Assembly: GCA_903828675.1 (NCBI GenBank)
Contig: CAIKND010000049.1
Location: forward strand, 1-45,864
DNA length: 45,864 bases
Source: an uncultured Acidobacteriaceae bacterium
Lineage (GTDB): Bacteria; Acidobacteriota; Terriglobia; Terriglobales; Acidobacteriaceae
Reading direction: 5' to 3'
Part shown: one piece after another, positions 39,529-45,864 of the stretch
Numbering within the stretch: the first letter of the stretch is position 1
How the letters are laid out: every line of letters begins with the position of its first letter
Made by a program: the position numbers and the translations under genes
The notes under the pieces: generated by a model
Told to the model about the DNA's origin: nothing
The model's input: only the letters and a program-made list of their open reading frames with translations
The model's database searches: none

Positions 39529-41035
39529 GGTGTTTGCGCTCATCTTGCTCGCGGTGCTTGCGGGTTGTCATGCGGCGCAGCGCGATAGGGGGACTGTAGT
39601 TTTTTTGATCGAAAGCAGCCCGGCGAATCTCGATCCGCGGATTGGAACCGACGGACAATCCGAGCACATCGATGAACTGATGTTTGATGGGCTGGTCGCC
39701 CGTGATGCGAGCTTTCACTTTACCCCAGCTTTGGCCGAGCGGTGGGAGCGGCCCGATCCGCGGACCCTGGTATTTCATCTGCGCAGCGGGGTTCACTTTC
39801 ACGACGGGCGCGAACTGACCGCGCGTGATGTTCTTTGGACTGTGAACTCCATGCGGACCGGAGCCGTGATCTCGCCGAAGGCCGCAGCTTACGCGGCGGT
39901 GGACACACTGGAAGCGCCGGACTACTGGACGGTCGTTTTTCATCTGAAGCATGCTGACAATTTTCTGCTGACCAACCTGTCGACTGGCGCAATTGGAATT
40001 GTTCCTGACGGGAGCGGACGGGAGTTCTGGCGGCATCCCGTAGGGACCGGGCCGTTTCGTTTTGTAAGCCAGCAGACGGATCAGGATGTCGTGATCGAGC
40101 GCAATCCACGGAGTTGGAGCTCGGCGCCGAAGATTGACCGGGTTCGCTTCACCGTGGTTCCCGACGCGATTACGCAGTCGCTGGAACTGGAAAAGGGATC
40201 GGGCGATGTGGCCGTCAATTCCCTTCCCATGGACTCCCTGCCGGCATTGGCGGGCAGACCTAATCTGGCGGTGGAGGACGCGGGTGGAACGCAAGTCCAG
40301 TACCTGGCCTTCAACCTGCGCGATCCGTTGCTGAAGGATGTACGGGTGCGGCAGGCCATTGCCTGCGCGATTGACCGGAACCTGATTATCAAGACGCTTA
40401 TCGGCGGTCATGCCCAGGCAGCACTGAGCCTGCTGCCCACCAGTCACTGGGCCTGGACGGGCGATGGGCCTCGCTACGATTACGATCCGGCCAGGGCGCA
40501 GCGGCTATTGGATGAGGCGGGCCACAGACGCGGCAATGACGGCCTTCGCTTCCACGTGACGATGAAGACAAGCAACGTGGAAGATGTCCGGCTGCTGGCC
40601 GCGGTGCTGCAGCAGCAACTGGCCACGATAGGGATTGCACTGGACCTGCGAAGCTATGAGTTCGCCACGTTTTACTCGGACGTGACGCGAGGCGCATTCC
40701 AGATGTATTCGTTGCGCTGGATCGGCGGAAACGAACAGCCCGACATTTTCAGCTACGCGTTTTCGACCGCGAATTTCTCTCCCAAGGGCGCCAACCGTGG
40801 CCACTATTCAAATGCCAGGCTTGATGCGATCCTCGACGACGCATCCCAAAGCGAGGACGCTGCAAAACGGCGGGCGGACTATGTGGAGGCGCAACAGATA
40901 TTGGCCGGCGATCTGCCGTCGATCAACCTCTGGTACCGGGACACGATCGTAGTGCACAACCGCAGGTTAACTAACGTGGTTCCCACGCCTTCGGGCAGCT
41001 ATGCGTTTCTTGAGACTGCGGAACTGGCTCGATAG
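39521..41035 (+). CDS. ABC transporter substrate-binding lipoprotein, peptide type (SBP_bac_5)
   Basis: This 504-residue periplasmic binding protein has a lipoprotein signal (LLAVLAGC, Cys16). It follows the family 5 pattern: ESSPANLDPRIGTDGQSEHI, LAERWERPDPRTLVFHLRSG (partial), VHFHDGRELTARDVLWT, GTGPFRFV, VRQAIACAIDRNLI and YDPARAQRLLDEAG. The family binds oligopeptides, including murein peptides in MppA-like members. It sits directly after nagZ and anmK, so a muropeptide or peptide ligand is a reasonable guess. No permease or ATPase gene accompanies it here. Confidence 0.92.
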   Translation: MRKVFALILLAVLAGCHAAQRDRGTVVFLIESSPANLDPRIGTDGQSEHIDELMFDGLVARDASFHFTPALAERWERPDPRTLVFHLRSGVHFHDGRELTARDVLWTVNSMRTGAVISPKAAAYAAVDTLEAPDYWTVVFHLKHADNFLLTNLSTGAIGIVPDGSGREFWRHPVGTGPFRFVSQQTDQDVVIERNPRSWSSAPKIDRVRFTVVPDAITQSLELEKGSGDVAVNSLPMDSLPALAGRPNLAVEDAGGTQVQYLAFNLRDPLLKDVRVRQAIACAIDRNLIIKTLIGGHAQAALSLLPTSHWAWTGDGPRYDYDPARAQRLLDEAGHRRGNDGLRFHVTMKTSNVEDVRLLAAVLQQQLATIGIALDLRSYEFATFYSDVTRGAFQMYSLRWIGGNEQPDIFSYAFSTANFSPKGANRGHYSNARLDAILDDASQSEDAAKRRADYVEAQQILAGDLPSINLWYRDTIVVHNRRLTNVVPTPSGSYAFLETAELAR

Positions 41036-41302
41036 CTAATGCTTTGATGCGCTTGAAATGCGTGTCATGAGCAGATTGCCTGCCAGGGTACGGGTGTATT
41101 TCGCATTCGCCGCCGGCATAGCCATAGCCCCGCTAATCTACAGAAACCATGCTTCTTAGCATCGTCAGCGCCACTGCCTCAAGCCTGTCGCCACAGTATG
41201 AGATCTCTTTCTCAACCTTTTGGTGTGGTGGTTCGTCTACCCAATAGAGACACCATTTTTATCCCGAATCACGGCAAGACCAGTGCCGCGGAGAATTGGC
41301 TA

Positions 41303-42472
41303 ATGAAAAGCAACATCAAAATCAAGATCCCGGTTTCGATTGCGCTGCTCGCAGCGCTTCTGACTGCCGCGCCGCTCATCGGCGCTCAAGCTCCTGTGCG
41401 GTTTCTGGGCACTGTAACCGCCATCAATGGCACCACGCTGACCGTAAAGACCGACGCTGGAGAAGTCCATCAGGTGGACGTGCCGACGACCGCCGTACTG
41501 AAACAGATTGCTCCTGGAGAAAAGGACCTGAGCACTGCCATAGTAATCGAGTTCAACAGCCTGGCAACCGGGGATCGCGTACTTGTGAAGCTTGATCCCA
41601 AGGCGCCGGAAGGTGCGCAGGTGGCGTCGCAGATCATCGCCGTCAAACAGGCGGATCTGGCCAAAAAGCAGGAACAGGAGCGCGAAGACTGGCAGCGCCG
41701 GGGTGTGGGCGGCCTGGTTAAGAGCGTTGACAGCACAGGCGGGGTGATCGTGCTTACGAGCGGCGCAGGTGCCTCGGCCAAGACAATTACAGTTCACACC
41801 ACCAGCGCAACCATTCTCAAGCGGTACGCGCCGGCCTCGGTGAGGTTCGATGAAGCGCAGGTTGCATCTATCGACGCGATAAAAGCGGGCGACCAGTTGC
41901 GTGCCCGTGGCGCCAAGAATGCTGACGGAACCGATATCGGCGCAGAAGAGGTGATCTCCGGCGGCTTCCGCAATATCTCCGGCACAATCACCTCTCTTGA
42001 TGCAGCCGGCTCAACGCTGGTGTTGAAGGATCTTGCCACCAAGAAACAAGTAACCATCCACATCGGCGCCGAGGCGCAGATGCGGCAACTGCCGGAACGC
42101 ATGGCACAGATGCTGGCGATGCGCCTTAAGGGCGGCACGGGTGCTGCCAATGGCGCACCCACTGGTGGCGCGGGCCAACGCGGTGGAGCGGGCGCTCCTG
42201 GCGGTCAATTCGGTGGTCCAGGCGGTCCTGGTGCCCCAGGCGGCGGGCCGGGTCGATTCGATCCGGAACAGATGTTGAGCCGCGCCCCGGCTATCAAGTT
42301 TGCCGATCTGCAAAAGGGTGAAGCCGTCATGCTGGTTTCTACGCAGGGCGCAACAGAAGTGACTGCGATTACATTGCTAGCCGGAGTTGAGCCTTTGCTC
42401 GAAGCTCCCGCGGCCAGCAATCTGCTGTCGAACTGGAGCATGAGTTCAGGCGCGCCAGAGATGGCCCAATAA
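41303..42472 (+). CDS. Exported DUF5666-type protein with glycine-rich segment
   Basis: ATG 41303 (MKSNIKIKIPVSIALLAALL) has GGAGA upstream and begins a clear signal peptide ending near LIGAQA. The 389-residue product has repeated small beta-barrel-like units, with motifs such as FLGTVTAINGTTLTVKTDAG and VKSVDSTGGVIVLTSGAGA and a third copy ISGTITSLDAAGSTLVLKDL. This pattern is typical of DUF5666-like proteins. A Gly/Ala/Pro-rich stretch (about 280-330) follows, then AVMLVSTQGATEVTAITLLAG. The function is unknown. It is followed after 39 nt by the Oar-like receptor gene and likely shares its transcript. Confidence 0.75.
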   Translation: MKSNIKIKIPVSIALLAALLTAAPLIGAQAPVRFLGTVTAINGTTLTVKTDAGEVHQVDVPTTAVLKQIAPGEKDLSTAIVIEFNSLATGDRVLVKLDPKAPEGAQVASQIIAVKQADLAKKQEQEREDWQRRGVGGLVKSVDSTGGVIVLTSGAGASAKTITVHTTSATILKRYAPASVRFDEAQVASIDAIKAGDQLRARGAKNADGTDIGAEEVISGGFRNISGTITSLDAAGSTLVLKDLATKKQVTIHIGAEAQMRQLPERMAQMLAMRLKGGTGAANGAPTGGAGQRGGAGAPGGQFGGPGGPGAPGGGPGRFDPEQMLSRAPAIKFADLQKGEAVMLVSTQGATEVTAITLLAGVEPLLEAPAASNLLSNWSMSSGAPEMAQ

Positions 42473-42511
42473 CTTCATACAAATCTTTCATAAGAAGCAA
42501 GCGAGGGACGC

Positions 42512-45500
42512 GTGTACTTAAAATTGCATTTTGGCATTCACTTTCTGATTGCTTTGGTATTAGCAGTGGCTGCGAACGCTCAAGCACCAGCCAAGCCGGC
42601 TGGCTCACCAACACCGACGCGGGCAACCGGCGCAACCACTTCGATAGTGCGCGGGCATATTGCCGACCCTTCAGGGGCGTTGATCCCCGGTGCCCAGATC
42701 ACCGTGACCACTGCGGCAGGGGCAGTTGCCGGTTCTGCGACCGCTGACGCAGGCGGCGCTTACACAGTGAACGGCCTGACTCCCGGAAGCTACTTCGTTT
42801 CAGCTACTTTTGAGGGCTTCGCTCCAGCCACTTCACCCGCCATCCAAATTGCAGCCGGGCAGATCAAGCGCGTCGATATTGCGATGGCAATCGTTGTTGA
42901 GCAACAAAGCGTGACGGTCTCCGAAGATACGCTGAGCGTAAACACCGACGCGGGCAGCAACTCCGACTCTGTCCAGCTCAAAGGCAAAGACCTCGATGCC
43001 CTCTCTGACGATCCCGATGAACTATCGAACGAGTTGACGGCGCTGGCTGGACCCTCAGCGGGGCCGAACGGCGGACAAATCTACATTGACGGCTTCAGCG
43101 GCGGACAACTGCCACCCAAGTCAGCTATCCGCGAAATTCGCATTAACCAAAACCCGTTTTCCTCTGAGTTTGACCGTCTGGGCTACGGTCGTATCGAGAT
43201 TCTGATGAAGCCCGGCACCGACAAACTGCGCGGGCAGTTCTTCTTGCAAGGCAACGACGACAAATTCAATACCGGCAACCCCTTCACGAAGACCATTCCT
43301 CCCTACTACAGCTACCAATTCAACGGCACGGTGAGCGGGGCGATCACAAAAAGTTCCTCCTACTCCATCAGCGCCGAACAGCGCAACACGCAAAGCGTGA
43401 ATGCCTGGAGCATTCCGAACGCCGTTTTTGCGAATAGTGCAGGCGTTTATGCGGATTACCCGGACTTTGGCGTGAACCTTTTGAACCGGCGCATTCGCGA
43501 CAACGCTTCAGCGCGCATCGATTGGCAGATTGGCCCCCGCAACACCTTCACGGCGCGCTACGGCTTCTGGTCGGAGTCCGAACACGGAAATCTGAACCAG
43601 AGTGCGCTGGCCAGCGCCTCCACTCACGAATCGAACACCGACCACACCATCCAGATAAGCGATGCGATTGTCATCAACGACCACGCAGTGAACGAAACCC
43701 GTTTTCAGTACGAGCGGCAGAATGAGAATCATTTTCCCGACTCGACGGATCGGACCATCAGCGTTTCCGGAGATTTCACGGCCGGCGGTTACTCCGGCCA
43801 GCAGAGCCGCGATCACTCCACGCGCCTGGAATTCCAGAACCTCACTACGCTCACCCGTGGCGCACATGCCATCAAGTTCGGCACTCGCATGCGGGACACG
43901 CGCGACGCGAATCTGAGCAGTTCGAACTTCAACGGCAGGTTTACATTCGGCACCTATCAGAGCTACCTGGCGATGGCCAATGGCTTGGCTGCCGGAACGC
44001 CGTTTGCCACGCTGGTGGCCGCAGGCAATGGCCCCACATCCGCCAGCTACAACAGCGGCAAGCAATCGGCGCTGGCCAATGTATTTGACCTGGCACTGTT
44101 CGCACAGGACGACTGGAAGTTAAATACGCGGCTCACGCTTTCTGGCGGCATTCGCTGGGAAACTCAGAATCACGTCAGCGATCACAACGACTGGGCGCCT
44201 CGCGTCGCGCTTGCCTACGCCCTCGATGGCGGCAAGGACAAAAAGGCCAAAACGGTATTGCGCAGTGGGTACGGATTCTTTTACGACCGATTTGGCAGCG
44301 GCGGCCTGTTGGCCATCAACCGCTCGAATATACAGAACCAGGTCGTGTTGAACAACCCGAACTGTTCTGCTACGGCAACTTCGCTGAATGCCATCGACAT
44401 GACTACCTGCTCGAGCACCAGTGGCACCTCCACAGCTTCAGCACCGGTGAAGTATCAGATTGCACCCAACTATCACTCGCCCTACACCCAGCAGGCCAGC
44501 GTGAGCCTTGAGCGGCAGCTAGCCACTGGCATCAGCGCAACCCTGACCTATATGCATTCGTTCGGAGTCCACCAGCAGGTGACGCGCAACGCCAACCAAG
44601 CGAGCAGCGACGGCACTCCGGAGACCACAACCGGCGGATACCTGTACGAATTCTTTCCAGAAGGCGTCTTCAAGCAAAATCAGCTCATCACCAGCGTCAA
44701 CGCGGCATTCAGCAAGAAAATGAGCCTGATGAGCTTTTATACGCTCTCGTTTGCCCACGGCAACGACAATGGTTCGGCTTCAGACGCTTACAACCTGGAC
44801 AAGGACTACGGGCGCTCAGGTTTTGTGGCGCGCAACATGCTGTTTGTGATGGGCAACTATGCCGGACCCTGGGGACTTCGCTTCAATCCATTTCTGATCG
44901 CACAGTCCGGCCGGCCCTACAACATCACCTTGGCCTCGGACCCGCTGAACAACTTCTTCAATCAGCGGCCGACATACGCCACCTCCGCAACACCAGCAGC
45001 GCATCAGGTAACCACCTCCTTCGGAGTTCTGGACTACACCGGAGCCACAGGTAAGGCCATTCCGATCAACTTGGGCACCGGGCCGGCGGCAGTAGCTGCT
45101 AATCTCCGCGTCAGCCGGTCCTTCGGCCTCGGTCCAAAACTTGCTTCAGCCACTCCCAGCCAGGACGGCATGGGCGGCCCACCTCCGGGAGGCCCGCCTC
45201 CGGGCGGTGGACGCGGCGGACCGGGCGGTGGCGGTGGTGGTGGACGCGGTGGGCCGGGCGGTGGTCCTGGTGGACCCGGCGGAATGATGGGCGGAGGCGC
45301 AAGTACCGGCCGGAAGTACTCGCTCACCTTCAGCGCCCAAGCGCTGAACCTGTTCAACAACATCGACAGGGGAACGCCGAATGGCACCATAATTCCTACT
45401 CTGAATACCAGCACTGGACTCTACGGCCCGGGCAGTCAATTTGGGCAGTCAACCAGCTTGGCCGGCGGAATCTTCTCCCAAGGCTCGGCTGCGCGGCGCG

Positions 45501-45529
45501 TTTTTGTGCAAGCCGTTTTCTCGTTCTGA
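42512..45529 (+). CDS. Oar-like TonB-dependent outer-membrane receptor
   Basis: The start is GTG 42512 with GCGAGGGA upstream. The 1005-residue product has a signal peptide (LIALVLAVAANAQA). A carboxypeptidase-regulatory/Cna-B-like domain (about 40-130) contains VRGHIADPSGALIPGAQI and GSYFVSATFEGFAP. A plug-like region with QIYIDGFSGGQLPPKSAIREI precedes a long beta-barrel ending in VFVQAVFSF, with the terminal Phe of outer-membrane barrels. A Gly/Pro tract of about 45 residues near 885-930 interrupts the barrel. Proteins of this type are abundant in Acidobacteria and are thought to import large substrates. The substrate is unknown. Confidence 0.9.
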   Translation: MYLKLHFGIHFLIALVLAVAANAQAPAKPAGSPTPTRATGATTSIVRGHIADPSGALIPGAQITVTTAAGAVAGSATADAGGAYTVNGLTPGSYFVSATFEGFAPATSPAIQIAAGQIKRVDIAMAIVVEQQSVTVSEDTLSVNTDAGSNSDSVQLKGKDLDALSDDPDELSNELTALAGPSAGPNGGQIYIDGFSGGQLPPKSAIREIRINQNPFSSEFDRLGYGRIEILMKPGTDKLRGQFFLQGNDDKFNTGNPFTKTIPPYYSYQFNGTVSGAITKSSSYSISAEQRNTQSVNAWSIPNAVFANSAGVYADYPDFGVNLLNRRIRDNASARIDWQIGPRNTFTARYGFWSESEHGNLNQSALASASTHESNTDHTIQISDAIVINDHAVNETRFQYERQNENHFPDSTDRTISVSGDFTAGGYSGQQSRDHSTRLEFQNLTTLTRGAHAIKFGTRMRDTRDANLSSSNFNGRFTFGTYQSYLAMANGLAAGTPFATLVAAGNGPTSASYNSGKQSALANVFDLALFAQDDWKLNTRLTLSGGIRWETQNHVSDHNDWAPRVALAYALDGGKDKKAKTVLRSGYGFFYDRFGSGGLLAINRSNIQNQVVLNNPNCSATATSLNAIDMTTCSSTSGTSTASAPVKYQIAPNYHSPYTQQASVSLERQLATGISATLTYMHSFGVHQQVTRNANQASSDGTPETTTGGYLYEFFPEGVFKQNQLITSVNAAFSKKMSLMSFYTLSFAHGNDNGSASDAYNLDKDYGRSGFVARNMLFVMGNYAGPWGLRFNPFLIAQSGRPYNITLASDPLNNFFNQRPTYATSATPAAHQVTTSFGVLDYTGATGKAIPINLGTGPAAVAANLRVSRSFGLGPKLASATPSQDGMGGPPPGGPPPGGGRGGPGGGGGGGRGGPGGGPGGPGGMMGGGASTGRKYSLTFSAQALNLFNNIDRGTPNGTIIPTLNTSTGLYGPGSQFGQSTSLAGGIFSQGSAARRVFVQAVFSF

Positions 45530-45603
45530 GCAGCTTGACTCGCGGCTGCGCGTTACGTCCAGGGTTGAACGGCCGCCGTCTACCCCGCAACTAAGCACCG
45601 TGC

Positions 45604-45638
45604 CCCATCCATTCCGCGTTCTTTGCGGAATGGGTGGG
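45604..45638. repeat. Palindromic element, REP-like
   Basis: CCCATCCATTCCGC and GCGGAATGGGTGGG form a 14-bp arm pair with one G-T-type mismatch and a 7-nt loop. From memory, similar CCCATCC...GGGTGGG palindromes occur between genes in Acidobacteriaceae genomes. I see only one copy in this window. It may also help end the receptor transcript, although no T-run follows. Confidence 0.5.
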
Positions 45639-45693
45639 ACAGAACAACACTCAACCGAACCGTTCATCAGGAGTGAATCGCCGGAAAAACAAC

Positions 45694-45724
45694 GGGCCGG
45701 AGCGCAACGCTCCGGCCCTTCTGC
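45694..45724 (+). terminator. Rho-independent terminator hairpin
   Basis: GGGCCGGAGCG (45694-45704) pairs perfectly with CGCTCCGGCCC (45708-45718) around a CAA loop, followed by TTCTGCTT. It lies about 165 nt after the receptor stop. The group II intron starts 8 nt after the stem. Confidence 0.8.
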
Positions 45725-45726
45725 TT

Positions 45727-45864
45727 GTGCGCCCAGCATGGGCGCACTCTTACGGGTGCAAGTCCCGTCACAAGCTGGTCACAGTGAGTGAAGTGAAGCG
45801 CAACTGCATGAGGGTGACCGATTGTGGGGAGGAAGCGTGGATCGAAGCTGCGGGCCGATGAACA
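45727..45864 (+). mobile_element. Group II intron, 5' end (domain I; continues beyond the window)
   Basis: The sequence begins with GTGCG, the conserved 5' end of bacterial group II introns. The first 21 nt fold into a perfect hairpin (GTGCGCCC / GGGCGCAC, loop AGCAT). This is followed by CTCTTACGGGTGCAAGTCCCGT, recognisable as ACGGGTGCAAGTCCCGT, and further on GTGAGTGAAGTGAAGCGCAAC and GGGGAGGAAGCG landmarks of domain I. The intron-encoded reverse transcriptase/maturase and the catalytic domain V would lie to the right. Assignment is from the remembered consensus of the group II D1 motif. The intron class cannot be fixed from this part. Confidence 0.82.

Noticed and set aside
39320..40447. 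Minus-strand ORF of 375 codons opposite anmK and the binding-protein gene
   Set aside because: It is a shadow of two well-supported plus-strand genes and would overlap both; the amino-acid sequence has no domain character.
45165..45300. Repeat-rich GC tract as a possible tandem-repeat locus or CRISPR
   Set aside because: The repeats are short codon-level Gly/Pro runs within one reading frame, with no spacer-repeat structure.

Overview
The window is a high-GC bacterial chromosome segment, most likely from an acidobacterium (Terriglobia/Acidobacteriaceae type). The main evidence is the pairing of a large Oar-like TonB-dependent receptor (carboxypeptidase-regulatory domain plus glycine-rich tract) with a DUF5666-type exported protein. 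Supporting evidence is the coproporphyrin-dependent heme gene hemQ in a diderm gene set, and many conserved exported proteins of unknown function. This assignment rests on gene content as I recognise it; no database search was possible.

Layout. 1-64: the first codons of an IS630-type transposase, leaving the window on the left. 374-3795: the remains of a mobile module of three tandem, overlapping tyrosine-recombinase genes. The first is frameshifted, the second intact, and the third cut off just after its first catalytic motif. The cut joins directly, tail to tail, to a tryptophanase gene that is also cut off (3786-4169). 4322-4828: an Lrp/AsnC regulator divergent from the broken tryptophanase gene. 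4904-6585: an atypical dihydrodipicolinate-synthase-family aldolase and a small membrane protein.

6653-14457 (all minus strand): an exported glycine-zipper protein, signal peptidase I, and the carbamoyl-phosphate synthase operon. A complete type II restriction-modification pair (a methyltransferase and a PaeR7I/XhoI-family endonuclease) sits between carA and carB with 4-nt stop/start overlaps. 14529-16802: a serine beta-lactamase-like hydrolase and murQ (cell-wall recycling). 16874-22390: a beta-propeller exported protein coupled to a LolC/E-type permease, a small zinc-ribbon ORF, a HAD phosphatase and a lytic transglycosylase. 22466-26303: a YbhN-like flippase-type protein, a DUF502 protein, a tail-anchored coiled-coil protein and an orphan GvpL/F protein. 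The GvpL/F gene is preceded by a promoter and a perfect palindrome and followed by a strong bidirectional terminator.

26393-34174: myo-inositol-phosphate synthase, a DedA protein, coproheme decarboxylase hemQ, endonuclease III, and a tightly overlapped operon ccsA-hemA-hemC-hemD (minus strand). 34335-41035: an operon mutS-nagZ-anmK-peptide-binding lipoprotein, all overlapping. Together with murQ and the lytic transglycosylase this gives most of an anhydro-muropeptide recycling route split over two loci. 41303-45529: the DUF5666-type protein and the Oar-like receptor. 45530-45864: a palindrome, a terminator hairpin, and, starting 8 nt after the terminator stem, the 5' end of a group II intron that runs off the right edge.

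The observations most worth following are the restriction-modification pair embedded in the car operon, the recombinase/tryptophanase junction, the intron placed right behind a terminator, and the aldolase with a roughly 65-residue internal insertion.
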